Position numbers and translations under genes: made by a program | Shown: piece by piece, positions 9,386 to 19,471 of the stretch | Position numbering within the stretch: the stretch's first letter is position 1 | Layout of the letters: every line of letters begins with the position of its first letter | NCBI GenBank assembly: GCA_963734055.1 | Contig: CAVTFQ010000013.1 | Span: 120,202 to 184,201 of the forward strand | Source: CAIWHR01 sp963734055 | GTDB lineage: Bacteria > Pseudomonadota > Gammaproteobacteria > Burkholderiales > Casimicrobiaceae | Length of the DNA stretch: 64,000 nucleotides | Direction: 5' to 3' | Notes under the pieces: model-generated | Database searches by the model: none | Told to the model about the DNA's origin: nothing | Seen by the model: only the letters and a program-made list of their open reading frames with translations

Positions 9386-9781
9386 GTGCTGCTGAAGGTT
9401 CCGGCCACCGGGCTTTATGCCGCGCTCTGCGCGCTCATCGTGGTCGCGCTCGCGCTTCGGGTGATCGTGCTCCGGTGGTCGACCAAGACCGGCCTCGGCG
9501 ACGGCGGCGACCGCCGCCTCGCGCGGGCGATCCGCGTCCACGGCAACGCGATCGAATACGTGCCGCTGGCGCTGATCTTGATGCTGGTCGCGGAGCTCGG
9601 TGGCGCGAACCGGGTGGTCCTGAACGGCTGCGGGATCGCGCTCGTCGCAGCGCGGATCGCTCATGCGTACGGACTCGCCCGCACAGCCGGTGCATCGGCC
9701 GGGCGTTTGGTCGGGACCAGCGTGACGATCGGCGTGATCGTCGTGCTCGCCGCACTGGCCTTGGGCGCGTACCTCGGCTAG
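9386..9781 (+). CDS. MAPEG family inner-membrane protein
   Basis: A 131-residue membrane protein of the MAPEG superfamily, which includes microsomal glutathione transferases. Four hydrophobic segments are visible (about residues 7-27, 58-75, 78-95 and 107-129), and 'RVHGNAIEYVPLALILM' is the conserved family motif before the second helix. Bacterial members are mostly uncharacterised; glutathione-dependent detoxification is a family-level guess. The start is a GTG at 9386, ten bases after iscX, with no usable ATG near it. It probably rides at the end of the isc transcript. Its TAG stop overlaps the left end of an inverted-repeat element. Confidence 0.82.
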   Translation: MLLKVPATGLYAALCALIVVALALRVIVLRWSTKTGLGDGGDRRLARAIRVHGNAIEYVPLALILMLVAELGGANRVVLNGCGIALVAARIAHAYGLARTAGASAGRLVGTSVTIGVIVVLAALALGAYLG

Positions 9782-9861
9782 TGGCCTGTAACGGGGGAAG
9801 CGGTAGTGAACGGATGTGCTATGGCAAGCCAGACACTATCGATTCCCCCGTTACAGGCCAC
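9781..9861. mobile_element. 81-base TA-flanked MITE-like element
   Basis: Perfect 19-base terminal inverted repeats, GTGGCCTGTAACGGGGGAA at 9781-9799 and its reverse complement at 9843-9861, enclose a 43-base centre. The element is flanked on both sides by TA (9779-9780 and 9862-9863), which looks like the target duplication made by IS630/Tc1-mariner-type transposases. The left TA is the first two bases of the MAPEG gene's TAG stop codon. There is no coding capacity. As RNA it would form a strong hairpin and may end the isc transcript. The remaining 85 bases up to the ACP stop show nothing further. Confidence 0.65.
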
Positions 9862-9948
9862 TATCCGAAGAGCCGCCTGCGCACGGCGATCGGAATCACG
9901 CCGAGCGCAGCCGCCTGGCGCTCCTTGCACCCGCATGGCGATCGGCCG

Positions 9949-10209
9949 TCATGCATGGCCGAGCTTCGACTTCGCATAGGCGACAAGGTCGTCGAGCGTG
10001 ACGAGCTTCGCATAGTCGGCCTCGGGAATGTCGATGCCGAGCTTCGCGTGCAGTCCGACCAGGAAGTTGAGCCAGTCCATGGAGTCGAGATCGATCTGAT
10101 CGCGTAACGGAGCCGCCGGCGCGAGGCTGTCCGCCGCGACCTCGGGGGCGATCCGCCGCAGCGTGTCGATGACGCTCTGGCGTAATTCGGCGTTGGTGAT
10201 CGTGATCAT
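9949..10209 (-). CDS. Acyl carrier protein of the dehydrogenase operon
   Basis: An 86-residue acyl carrier protein. The phosphopantetheine site is 'DQIDLDSMDWLNF' with the serine in D-S-M, followed by helix III and the typical acidic surface. The start at 10209 has GGAGGAA eight bases upstream. Its ATG overlaps the E2 stop as ATGA, so translation is coupled to the dehydrogenase E2. This is not the fatty-acid synthesis acpP, which normally sits with fab genes. It is the last of five genes (acyl-CoA synthetase, E1 alpha, E1 beta, E2, ACP). The inferred role is to accept acyl groups made by the operon's enzymes; the real acceptor chemistry is unknown. Confidence 0.88.
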   Translation of the reverse strand: MITITNAELRQSVIDTLRRIAPEVAADSLAPAAPLRDQIDLDSMDWLNFLVGLHAKLGIDIPEADYAKLVTLDDLVAYAKSKLGHA

Positions 10210-11390
10210 CGCGTTCCTCCATCGAGACTCTCGGGCTGCTGCAGTCGCCGGCTCACCTCGGCGAGGAAGAGCGCGCCGCGGTGGCCGTCGCTCGCGCGGT
10301 GGTCGGCGGCGAGGGTCGCGGTGACGACGGGCGCCGCGACCACGGCCCCGGCGTCGATCCACGGCCGATCGACGACGCGGCCGAAGCCGACCAGCGCGAC
10401 CTGCGGCGGGTAGATCACGCCGTGAACGACCTCGACCCCTGCCTCACCGAGGTTGGTCACGGTGATGGTCGCATCGCTCATCTCGGAGCTCTTGAGCGTG
10501 AGCGCACGGGCGCGCGCGACGAGGTCGGTCAGCCGTCCCATCAGCGTGTCGAGGTCGAGCGTGTCGACGTCGCGGATCGCAGGGGCGATCAGTCCGCCCT
10601 GGCGCAGCGAGATCGCGACGCCCAGGTGGATGCCGGGACCGGGGACAAAGGCGCCATCGCGGTGCCAGCCATTGAGATCGGGGAACTTGCGCAATGCGAG
10701 CGCGACCGCTTTCAGCATCGGCACCGCCAACAGCACGCGTTCCGTGACCGGACGTGTCTGGTTGCGCGCGGCGAGCCATTGGGTAGTGTGCGCAAGCGGG
10801 ATGTCCGTCGCGAGATAGTAGTGCGGAATCTCGCGCTTCGATCGGGCCATCGCCGCCCCGATCGCCGCGCGCATCGCGAGCGCGCGGTCGGCAGGCGAGG
10901 GCGCGGGCTTCGGTTGCACGGCCCGCTCGACATCCTCCAGCGTGACCGCGCCCTGGGGGCCGGTGCCGGGGACCTGCGCGAGGTCGAGGCCCATCGCCTC
11001 GGCCCGCGCGCGGGCGGCGGGCGACACGCGGCGTCGCACTTCGGCCCGCGCGCCGGTCGCGGCGGGTGCAATGGGCGCGACCGGCGCCGGCTTCGCCGCC
11101 GGTGCGGCGACGGGCTGCGCCCGCTTCTGCGCTTCCGCGTGCGCCGGCGTTTCGCCCGGCTGGAGCAGGCGCGCAACGACGGTGCCGACCGGAACCGTCT
11201 GGCCCACGTCGGCGACGAGCTCCCAGATCGTGCCTTCCTGCCAGATCTCGACGTCGATCGCCGATTTGCTCGTGTCGACGACCGCGACGACCGTGCCCTT
11301 CTTGACGGGATCGCCGGGCTTAACCTTCCACTCGAGCAGTGTGCCCTCGTCCATTTCGGCACCGAGCGAGGGAAGGCGGAACTCGAGCAT
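10206..11390 (-). CDS. Dihydrolipoamide acyltransferase (E2) of a 2-oxoacid dehydrogenase complex
   Basis: A 394-residue E2. Domains in order: one lipoyl domain (about 1-78) with the lipoylated lysine in 'DTSKSAIDVE'; an Ala/Pro-rich linker; a peripheral subunit-binding domain (about 118-155, 'SPAARARAEAMGLDL'); and the acyltransferase core from about 170, ending with the active-site 'ADHRASDGHRGALFL'. E2 moves the acyl group from E1 to CoA. Whether the acyl is acetyl, branched or other cannot be read from sequence. It lies 9 bases after E1 beta, and its stop overlaps the ACP start. No E3 gene is nearby, so E3 must come from elsewhere. Confidence 0.92.
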   Translation of the reverse strand: MLEFRLPSLGAEMDEGTLLEWKVKPGDPVKKGTVVAVVDTSKSAIDVEIWQEGTIWELVADVGQTVPVGTVVARLLQPGETPAHAEAQKRAQPVAAPAAKPAPVAPIAPAATGARAEVRRRVSPAARARAEAMGLDLAQVPGTGPQGAVTLEDVERAVQPKPAPSPADRALAMRAAIGAAMARSKREIPHYYLATDIPLAHTTQWLAARNQTRPVTERVLLAVPMLKAVALALRKFPDLNGWHRDGAFVPGPGIHLGVAISLRQGGLIAPAIRDVDTLDLDTLMGRLTDLVARARALTLKSSEMSDATITVTNLGEAGVEVVHGVIYPPQVALVGFGRVVDRPWIDAGAVVAAPVVTATLAADHRASDGHRGALFLAEVSRRLQQPESLDGGTR

Positions 11391-11399
11391 CGACGAGGC

Positions 11400-12377
11400 T
11401 CACGCGTGGCCGGCCTGCTGCCGGACCGCGGCGACGATCTTCGCGGGCTGCGGCAACGCCGCCTCCTCGAGGTGTTTCGCGTACGGCATCGGCACCTCCT
11501 CGCTGCAGACGCGCGCGACCGGCGCATCGAGATCGTAGAGCGCCTGCTCCATGATTCGCGCCATGACCTCCGCCGCGACGCTGCCGGAGCGCCATCCCTC
11601 GTCGACGATCACGGCGCGGTGCGTGCGGCGCACCGAGTCCATCACCGTCGCGTCGTCGAGCGGACGCAGCACGCGCAGGTCGATCACCTCCGCCTCGATC
11701 CCCGCGGCAGCGAGCTCCTCGGCTGCGGCGAGCGCCTTCCAGACCGTGCCGCCCCACGCGACGAGCGACACGTCGGTGCCTGGGCGCAGCACCTTCGCCG
11801 AGCGCAGGTCCGCGCTTCGCCACGCGTCGGTCAGCTCGCCGTCGAAGTTGTAGAGAAGCGCATGCTCGAAGATCACGACGGGGTCGGGATCGGCGAGCGC
11901 TGCCGCGAGCATGCCTCGCGCATCGTCGACGGTCGCCGGCGCGACCACCGTGATTCCGGGAATGTGCGCGTACCAGGTCTCGAGGCTGTGCGAGTGCTGG
12001 GCGGCGAGCTGGCGGCCGGCGCCGGTGGCCATGCGGATCACCAACGGAACGTGGAACTGCCCGCCCGACATGTGCCGGTAGAGCGCTGCCGTGTTCACGA
12101 TCTGGTCGAGCGCGAGCAGGCTGAAATTCACCGTCATCACCTCGACGATCGGCCGCATGCCGCCGAGCGCCGCGCCAATCCCGGCGCCGACGAAAGCGAG
12201 TTCCGAGAGCGGCGTGTCGCGGATCCGCTCCGGCCCGAACTCGTCGAGGAACCCCTTCGACACCGCATAGGAGCCGCCGTACTTTCCGACGTCCTCGCCC
12301 ATCAGGAAGACGCGCGAATCACCTGCGAGTGCGTCGTGCAGCGCCTGGCGCGTCGCTTCGCGGTAGGAGATCTTCAT
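11400..12377 (-). CDS. 2-oxoacid dehydrogenase E1 component, beta subunit
   Basis: A 325-residue beta subunit of an alpha2beta2 E1, pyruvate/acetoin/branched-chain type. Conserved stretches include 'LMGEDVGKYGGSYAVSKG' near residue 25, 'TPLSELAFVGAGIGAALGG' near 55-75 and 'GGQFHVPLVIRMATGAGRQL'. The C-terminal transketolase-C domain runs from about residue 195 ('LRPGTDVSLVAWGG'). With the alpha subunit it decarboxylates a 2-oxoacid on thiamine diphosphate and reductively acylates the lipoyl group of E2. Its ATG overlaps the alpha-subunit stop by four bases, a coupled pair. Full length, no damage seen. Confidence 0.92.
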   Translation of the reverse strand: MKISYREATRQALHDALAGDSRVFLMGEDVGKYGGSYAVSKGFLDEFGPERIRDTPLSELAFVGAGIGAALGGMRPIVEVMTVNFSLLALDQIVNTAALYRHMSGGQFHVPLVIRMATGAGRQLAAQHSHSLETWYAHIPGITVVAPATVDDARGMLAAALADPDPVVIFEHALLYNFDGELTDAWRSADLRSAKVLRPGTDVSLVAWGGTVWKALAAAEELAAAGIEAEVIDLRVLRPLDDATVMDSVRRTHRAVIVDEGWRSGSVAAEVMARIMEQALYDLDAPVARVCSEEVPMPYAKHLEEAALPQPAKIVAAVRQQAGHA

Positions 12378-13365
12378 TGCGCGGGCTCCGCGTACAGGTC
12401 GCGCGCGAGATCCGCGACCGGCTCATCCGTTCCCGCATCGGCAAAGGCGACCGCCGCCTCGACTTCCCGGCCGGCGGCGGCGTCGAGCGCGAGGAATTCG
12501 TCTTCGGTGAGCGATCCTTCCGCCTTCATCCGGTTCGTGAGGTTGTGGATCGGACCGCGCTTCTTCCACGATTCGATCTCCGCCTTGTCGCGGTAGAGAT
12601 CCGGGTCGTACATCGAGTGCGCGCGGTACCGGTAGGTCTGGAACTCGACGAAGCACGGTCCGCCGCCTTTGCGCACGGCATCGACCGCCGCGCGCGCAGC
12701 CTCGTGGACCGCGACGACGTCCATGCCGTCGACCGTGGTCGCCGGGATGCGGAACGCGGCCGCTTTGACGCAGAGGTCGGTCTGCGACTCGGACCGCGCG
12801 AGCGCCGTGCCCATCGCGTAGAAGTTGTTCTCGCAGAAGAACGCGACCGGGAGCTGCCACAGCGCCGCGAGGTTAAGCGACTCGTGGAACACGCCCTCGG
12901 CCATCGCGCCTTCGCCAAAGAACACCGCCGTCACGCGCGTACGCGCCTGCATCTTGTCGGCGAGGGCGAGCCCGACCGCGAGCGGCAGGCCGCCGCCGAC
13001 GATCGCATTGCCGCCGTAGAGTCGCGTCGCCGCGTCGAACAGGTGCATCGAGCCGCCGCGACCTCGGCAGCAGCCTTCGCGCTTGCCGAACATCTCGGCC
13101 ATGATCGCGTTGGCCGCGACGCCTCGCGCGAGCGCGTGCCCGTGCTCGCGGTACGTGGCGACGATCGCGTCGTCGGCCTCGAGCGCGTGGACCGCGCCGA
13201 CGGCCACGGCCTCCTCGCCGATGTAGAGGTGCAGGAAGCCGCGGATCTTCTGCTGGCCGTAGAGGTCGGCGCACCGCTCCTCGAAGCGGCGGATGCGCAC
13301 CATGTCGCGCAGCAGCGCCAGCGCCGTCTCGCGCGGGATCGTGACCGGTTTCGGTGCGGCGTCGT

Positions 13366-13369
<4 letters not shown>
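12374..13369 (-). CDS. 2-oxoacid dehydrogenase E1 component, alpha subunit
   Basis: A 331-residue thiamine-diphosphate-binding alpha subunit. The region before the cofactor is 'GREGCCRGRGGSMH'-like ('CRGRGGSMHLF', near residue 100). The diphosphate motif is 'FGEGAMAEGVFHESLNLA', closing with 'FFCENNFYAMGT'. GEG rather than GDG occurs in branched-chain-type E1 alpha subunits. 'YRYRAHSMYDPDLYR' is the conserved regulatory-loop region. It overlaps the upstream acyl-CoA synthetase stop by four bases and the beta subunit by four, so the three are translated together. Substrate specificity (pyruvate, acetoin, branched 2-oxoacid) cannot be fixed from the sequence. Confidence 0.92.
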
Positions 13370-15153
<1,784 letters not shown>

Positions 15154-15182
15154 ATCGTTCTGCCTGTCGCTTGCGCTTGCCC

Positions 15183-15224
15183 AGTATGGCTCGCCGGGGA
15201 CGCCGACGTTTGACGCGCGTCAAA
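15183..15224 (-). promoter_or_regulatory. FNR/Anr-like palindrome and -10 element for the acyl-CoA synthetase/E1/E2/ACP operon
   Basis: TTTGACGCGCGTCAAA at 15209-15224 is a perfect 16-base palindrome containing TTGAC-N4-GTCAA, the form recognised by FNR/Anr/DNR-type regulators (consensus TTGAT-N4-ATCAA). On the minus strand CATACT (15188-15183) fits a -10. With a start near 15176 the palindrome is centred at about -40.5, the class II activator position. No -35 hexamer is needed there. The palindrome is seen; oxygen control is inference. Confidence 0.5.
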
Positions 15225-15246
15225 GGTCCCCGGGAACGCTTCCCGA

Positions 15247-16593
15247 TCAGCGGCGGAACAGCGCGACCGACTCGACGTGTGCGGTATGCGGGAACATGTT
15301 GACGACGCCCGCAGCGGCGAGGGTGTAACCGTGGTCGTGCACGAGCACGGCGGCGTCGCGCGCGAGCGTCGCCGGCGCGCAGGAGACGTACACGACCCGT
15401 GCGGGGGGGCCGTCGCCCGGCAGCGACTTCACGAGTGCGATCGCGCCTTCGCGCGGCGGATCGAGGAGCACCTTGTCGAGCGCGCCGAGCGCCTCGATGC
15501 TCGCGGGCGTCGCCTCGAACAGGTTCGCCGTCCGGAAGCTCGCGCGCGTGGCAAGGCCGTTGCCTGCCGCAATGTCGGCCGCTCGCCGCACGAGCGCCGG
15601 ATTGCCCTCGATGCCGACGACTGCCGCGCCGCGCCGCGCGATCGGCAGAGTGAAGTTGCCGAGGCCGCAGAAGAAGTCGGCGATCCTTTCCCCGGGCCGC
15701 GGATCGAGTAGCGCCAGCGCCCGGCGCACCAGCACGCGATTGATCGCGGGATTGACCTGCGTGAACTCGGTAGGGGAATAGGGGAATTCGAGGCCGTATT
15801 CGGGCAGCGCGTAGCCCAGGCGATCCACGGCGGGACGCAGCGGAGAGGCACTGTCGGGACCGCCGGGCTGGAGCCAGAACTCGACGCCGTGGGCGAGCGC
15901 GAATGCCGCGAGCGCGGCCTCGTCGCCCCCCGCGAGCGGTTCCAGGATACGCAGCACGAGCACGCACGCCGGCAGCTCGCCGTCGCCCATGGCGAGCTCG
16001 ATCTGCGGCAATCGGTCGCGGATCGTGAGTCCGCCGACCAGCCGACGCAGGGCAGGCAGCAGTGCCGACACCTTGGGGGGCAGCACGGCGCACGACGTCA
16101 TGTCGGCGACGTAGCTCGACTTGCGCTCGTGAAATCCGATCAGCACGCCGCCTTTCTTCGCAACGTGACGCACCGACAGCCGCGCCCGGTGCCGGTAGCC
16201 CCACGCCGGCCCGTGGATCGCCGGCAGCAGCGTCGCCGGACGCACGCGGGCGATGTGCCACAGCGCATCTTCGAGCGTGCGCTGCTTGGCCGCGACCTGG
16301 GCCGCGACATCGAGATGCTGGAGCGAGCAGCCCCCGCAGACGCCGAAGTGGGGACAGCGGGGCGCGACCCGGTCCGGGCTTGCGCGAAGGATCGATTCCG
16401 CGCGCGCGAGCTCCCACGCGGGCTTGCGTTTGAGCGTCGCGATCACCGCCCGCTCGCCGGGCAGGGCGCCCTCGACGAACACCGTCTTCCCGTCGATGCG
16501 CGCGACGCCTCGGCCTTCCTGGTCGAGCGATGCTATGTCGGCTGCGCGCGCCTTCGCGGCCGCAGCATCGGAGACGAGAGGAGACGCGGACAT
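15247..16593 (-). CDS. rlmD: 23S rRNA (uracil-1939-C5)-methyltransferase RlmD
   Basis: A 448-residue RumA-type methyltransferase that makes m5U1939 in 23S rRNA. An N-terminal TRAM domain (about 25-75, 'GRGVARIDGKTVFVEGALPG') precedes the [4Fe-4S] cysteines 'CPHFGVCGGCSLQH'. The SAM-binding core includes 'IADFFCGLGNFTLPIA' and the catalytic cysteine is in 'VYVSCAPATLARD'. The protein needs an Fe-S cluster and so depends on the isc operon in this window. Start 16593 has TACAAT only eight bases upstream, which suggests a leaderless or near-leaderless transcript. It ends 93 bases before the acyl-CoA synthetase operon on the same strand. Confidence 0.95.
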   Translation of the reverse strand: MSASPLVSDAAAAKARAADIASLDQEGRGVARIDGKTVFVEGALPGERAVIATLKRKPAWELARAESILRASPDRVAPRCPHFGVCGGCSLQHLDVAAQVAAKQRTLEDALWHIARVRPATLLPAIHGPAWGYRHRARLSVRHVAKKGGVLIGFHERKSSYVADMTSCAVLPPKVSALLPALRRLVGGLTIRDRLPQIELAMGDGELPACVLVLRILEPLAGGDEAALAAFALAHGVEFWLQPGGPDSASPLRPAVDRLGYALPEYGLEFPYSPTEFTQVNPAINRVLVRRALALLDPRPGERIADFFCGLGNFTLPIARRGAAVVGIEGNPALVRRAADIAAGNGLATRASFRTANLFEATPASIEALGALDKVLLDPPREGAIALVKSLPGDGPPARVVYVSCAPATLARDAAVLVHDHGYTLAAAGVVNMFPHTAHVESVALFRR

Positions 16594-16601
16594 CGGGTCT
16601 C

Positions 16602-16607
16602 ATTGTA
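16602..16607 (-). promoter_or_regulatory. -10 element of rlmD, eight bases from the start codon
   Basis: TACAAT on the minus strand (16607 to 16602) ends eight bases before the rlmD ATG at 16593, which predicts a transcript start within two or three bases of the codon. No Shine-Dalgarno can fit. No convincing -35 is seen. Confidence 0.4.
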
Positions 16608-16644
16608 CGTCGTGTGCGGCGCCGTCTTCCGCCGCCGGAGCGGG

Positions 16645-16650
16645 TAGAAT
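16645..16650 (+). promoter_or_regulatory. -10 element of the tsaB operon, nine bases from the start codon
   Basis: TAGAAT at 16645-16650 lies nine bases before ATG 16660, so the predicted transcript would start almost on the codon. It is divergent from the rlmD element. No clear -35 is seen. Confidence 0.4.
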
Positions 16651-16659
16651 CCGGTGCAA

Positions 16660-17358
16660 ATGTGGATGCTCGCGCTCGAAAGCTCCACCGAATGGTGTAG
16701 CGCGGCCGTCGGCGACGGCCTGCGCTGGCACGTGCGCGAGGAGCGTGCAGGTTCGACGCATTCGGAGCGCCTCTTGCCGATGGTGCGCGCCGTGCTCGCC
16801 GATGCGGGTCTCGCGCTCCGCGGTCTCGACGGCATCGCGTTCGGCGCGGGCCCCGGATCGTTCACCGGCATTCGCATCGGCTGCGGCGTGGCGCAGGGAC
16901 TTGCGTTCGGCGCCGGACTGCCGCTGGTCGCGGTTTCGACGCTCGAAGCGCTCGCGCAGGAGGCGCGCCGCGCGCACGGCTGGTCGCGCGTGCTCGGGTG
17001 CCTCGATGCGAGGATGCGCGAAGTCTACGCGGGGCTGTACGTCGCCATGGATGCCGGATGGCGGGGGGAGACGGAGGCGGTCGCCGCGAAGCCCGACGCC
17101 GTGTCGCCGGTCCCCGCGGGAGACGCATGCTTCGGCGCCGGCAACGGCTTCCTCGCCTACGCGGCGCTGGCGGCGAGGCTCGGCCTCGCCGACGCGGATC
17201 CTCTGCTCCGGCCGACGGCACGCGCCGTGGGCGAGCTTGCGCTGCCCCGCCTCGAGGCGGGCGAGGGGGTCGCCGCCGCGGCGGCTTTGCCGACCTACGT
17301 CCGGCATCGCGTTGCGCTCACGACGGCCGAGCGTGACGCGGGGCTGCGGCTGGGCTGA
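16660..17358 (+). CDS. tsaB: tRNA threonylcarbamoyladenosine synthesis protein TsaB
   Basis: A 232-residue ASKHA-fold protein (YeaZ), the non-catalytic dimerisation partner of TsaD in making t6A37 on ANN-decoding tRNAs. Family marks: 'MLALESSTEWCSAAV' at the N-terminus and 'FGAGPGSFTGIRIGCGVAQG' (near residues 60-80). Possible starts are GTG 16654, ATG 16660 and ATG 16666. The family begins at 'MLALESS' (16666), while 16660 is the first ATG after the -10 element. It leads a tight cluster: rimI follows by two bases and the uracil-DNA glycosylase overlaps rimI. No damage seen. Confidence 0.93.
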   Translation: MWMLALESSTEWCSAAVGDGLRWHVREERAGSTHSERLLPMVRAVLADAGLALRGLDGIAFGAGPGSFTGIRIGCGVAQGLAFGAGLPLVAVSTLEALAQEARRAHGWSRVLGCLDARMREVYAGLYVAMDAGWRGETEAVAAKPDAVSPVPAGDACFGAGNGFLAYAALAARLGLADADPLLRPTARAVGELALPRLEAGEGVAAAAALPTYVRHRVALTTAERDAGLRLG

Positions 17359-17360
17359 CG

Positions 17361-17861
17361 ATGGCGACGCTGCCGCGCTACGTCCCGCGCTTCGAGCCCG
17401 AATGGCGGCCGCTCGGGGAGGGCGACGTCGCATACGTGGCGGCACTCGAAGCGCAGATTCACGCGGCGCCGTGGACGCCCGGCAACTTCCGCGACGCGCT
17501 CGCCGCGGGCTACTGCGCGAGCGTCGGCGAGCGAGAAGGCCGCATCGTCGCGTACGGTGTCCTGATGCTCGCGCCAGGCGAGGCGCAGATCCTCAACCTC
17601 TCGGTCGTCCCCGACGCGCGGCGTGAAGGACTCGGCCGTGCGCTCCTGCGGCGCTTCGTCGACGACGCGCGACGACTCGGAGCGGAGCAGGTATTCCTCG
17701 AGGTCCGCGTGTCGAACCTGGCCGCGATCGCGCTCTACGAGTCCGAGGGCTTCGCGGCCGTCGGGCGCCGCGAAAGCTACTATCCTCCGCTCGGCGACGG
17801 CGGCTTCCGCGAGGACGCGCTGGTCATGCGCCGCGCTGCGGGCGGCCTCGAGCGCGCCTGA
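17361..17861 (+). CDS. rimI: Ribosomal protein S18-alanine N-acetyltransferase RimI
   Basis: A 166-residue GNAT acetyltransferase. The acetyl-CoA binding loop is 'VVPDARREGLGRALLRRFVD' (about 85-105), followed by 'FLEVRVSNLAAIALYESEGF', the motif diagnostic of RimI. It acetylates the N-terminal alanine of ribosomal protein S18. It is placed two bases after tsaB and overlaps the next gene by one base, the usual tsaB-rimI pairing. The N-terminus is about 15 residues longer than in E. coli RimI. Confidence 0.92.
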   Translation: MATLPRYVPRFEPEWRPLGEGDVAYVAALEAQIHAAPWTPGNFRDALAAGYCASVGEREGRIVAYGVLMLAPGEAQILNLSVVPDARREGLGRALLRRFVDDARRLGAEQVFLEVRVSNLAAIALYESEGFAAVGRRESYYPPLGDGGFREDALVMRRAAGGLERA

Positions 17862-18583
17862 TGGCCGCAACGCGCGACGACGTCTTCGCCGCGCTCGGCC
17901 TTGCGCCCGTCTGGCGCCGGCGGACCGTAGCGGAACCGGCGCCTGCGTCGCTCGCACCGCTCGATCGCAGGGTCCGGATCGCCTCGCTCGAATGGCGCGA
18001 TTTCGCGGCCGACGTGGACGCATGCACGGCATGCGCGCTCCGCCGCGGGCGGAAGAAGAGTGTTCCGGGGGTCGGCGATCCGAACGCCGAATGGCTGTTC
18101 GTCGGCGAGGGGCCCGGGGCCGAGGAGGACGCGAAGGGCGAGCCCTTCGTCGGCCAGGCGGGCCGGCTCCTCGACAACATGCTCGCGGCGCTCGGACTCT
18201 CGCGCGACGCGCACGTCTACATCGCGAACGTCGTGAAGTGCCGCCCGCCCGGCAACCGCACGCCGGAGCCCGTAGAGGCGGCGGCGTGCCGCCCGTATCT
18301 CGATCGCCAGATCGACCTCTTGCGACCGCGCATCGTCGTCGCGCTGGGCAAGAGCGCCGCCACGACCCTGCTCGACGTCGACGCGACGATCGGCAGCCTG
18401 CGCGGACGCGTGCACGACTATCGCGGCATCCCGCTCGTCGTCACCTACCATCCGGCCTATCTGCTGCGCAATTTGCCGGACAAGGCAAAGGCATGGGAAG
18501 ATCTGTTGCTGGCGAGACGCACGCTGGCCGCGGGGAGTGGGGACTCGCCGCGACCGGAGCCGCGGTCGATTGCGCCGACCTAG
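17861..18583 (+). CDS. Family 4 uracil-DNA glycosylase, [4Fe-4S]
   Basis: A 240-residue family 4 (UdgA/thermostable-type) uracil-DNA glycosylase that removes uracil from DNA at the start of base excision repair. Motif A is 'FVGEGPGAEEDAKGEPFVG'; motif B is 'VVTYHPAYLLRN'. Cluster cysteines are in 'DACTACALRRGR', 'VVKCRPPGNRTP' and 'EAAACRPYL'. The first 60 residues are a variable extension. It overlaps rimI by one base (start ATG at the rimI TGA). The arrangement tsaB-rimI-udg4 recurs in betaproteobacteria. It is another Fe-S client of the isc system. Confidence 0.92.
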   Translation: MAATRDDVFAALGLAPVWRRRTVAEPAPASLAPLDRRVRIASLEWRDFAADVDACTACALRRGRKKSVPGVGDPNAEWLFVGEGPGAEEDAKGEPFVGQAGRLLDNMLAALGLSRDAHVYIANVVKCRPPGNRTPEPVEAAACRPYLDRQIDLLRPRIVVALGKSAATTLLDVDATIGSLRGRVHDYRGIPLVVTYHPAYLLRNLPDKAKAWEDLLLARRTLAAGSGDSPRPEPRSIAPT

Positions 18584-18668
18584 ACGCGGTGCTTGCGATC
18601 CGCCCGAGCCGACCCCATTGTTGGGCCCGCGGCTCGGCCGCGCTTCATCGCACCAACCGGGAGGACTC

Positions 18669-19388
18669 ATGATCCGCACGCTCGCCGTCCTGGCCGCCGT
18701 CGTCGCGACGCTCGCTCTCGGCGGCTGCGGGTACAACGATCTGCAGCGGCAGGACGAGGGGATCAAGGCGGCCTGGTCGGAGGTGCTGAACCAGTACCAG
18801 CGCCGCGCCGATCTCGTTCCGAACCTCGTCAACACGGTCAAGGGCTACGCCGCGCAGGAGCAGACGGTGCTGACGGAAGTCACCAACGCGCGCGCGAACG
18901 TCGGCGCGATCAAGGCGACGCCCGAGCTCGTCAACGACCCGGTCGCTTTCCAGAAGTTCGTGAAGGCGCAGGGCGAGCTGACCGGCGCGCTGTCGCGGCT
19001 CCTCGTGGTTGCGGAAAACTACCCGCAGCTCAAGTCAGACGCGCTGTTCCGCGATCTGCAGGCGCAGCTCGAGGGCACCGAGAACCGGATCACGGTCGCG
19101 CGCAACCGCTACATCAAGTCCGTCCAGGAATTCAACACGACCGTCCGCTCGTTCCCGACGAACCTGACGGCGATGTTGTTCAAGATGGACGTTAAGCCCA
19201 ACTTCACCGTCGAGAACGAGGCCGCGCTCGCGACGCCGCCCAAGGTCGACTTCAACAAGGCGCCCGCGGCGGGGACCGCGCCGGCTCCGGCGCCCGCACC
19301 GGCGGTGCCCGGGACCGCGCCGGCGGCGCCGAAAGCCGACGCGAAGGCGGTCACTCCGAGCGACGACATCCTGAAGAAGGGCTACTGA
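18669..19388 (+). CDS. LemA family lipoprotein
   Basis: A 239-residue LemA-family protein. The N-terminal signal has a lipobox, 'LALGGCG', so a lipid-anchored envelope protein is likely. The LemA core is clear: 'DEGIKAAWSEVLNQYQRRAD', 'LVPNLVNTVKGYAAQEQ', 'NRYIKSVQEFNTTVRSFP'. After about residue 190 it carries an Ala/Pro-rich low-complexity tail. Function is poorly known; LemA proteins are often encoded, as here, just before TPM-domain proteins. The Shine-Dalgarno is GGGAGGA about seven bases before the ATG at 18669. Confidence 0.9.
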   Translation: MIRTLAVLAAVVATLALGGCGYNDLQRQDEGIKAAWSEVLNQYQRRADLVPNLVNTVKGYAAQEQTVLTEVTNARANVGAIKATPELVNDPVAFQKFVKAQGELTGALSRLLVVAENYPQLKSDALFRDLQAQLEGTENRITVARNRYIKSVQEFNTTVRSFPTNLTAMLFKMDVKPNFTVENEAALATPPKVDFNKAPAAGTAPAPAPAPAVPGTAPAAPKADAKAVTPSDDILKKGY

Positions 19389-19471
19389 GCGGTGCGGCGC
19401 GGCGGGCCCGCGGCACCGCGGGCCGCTCGTGCGGTGCTCGCGACGCTGCGCTGCGCATCCGGATCGCCGGG

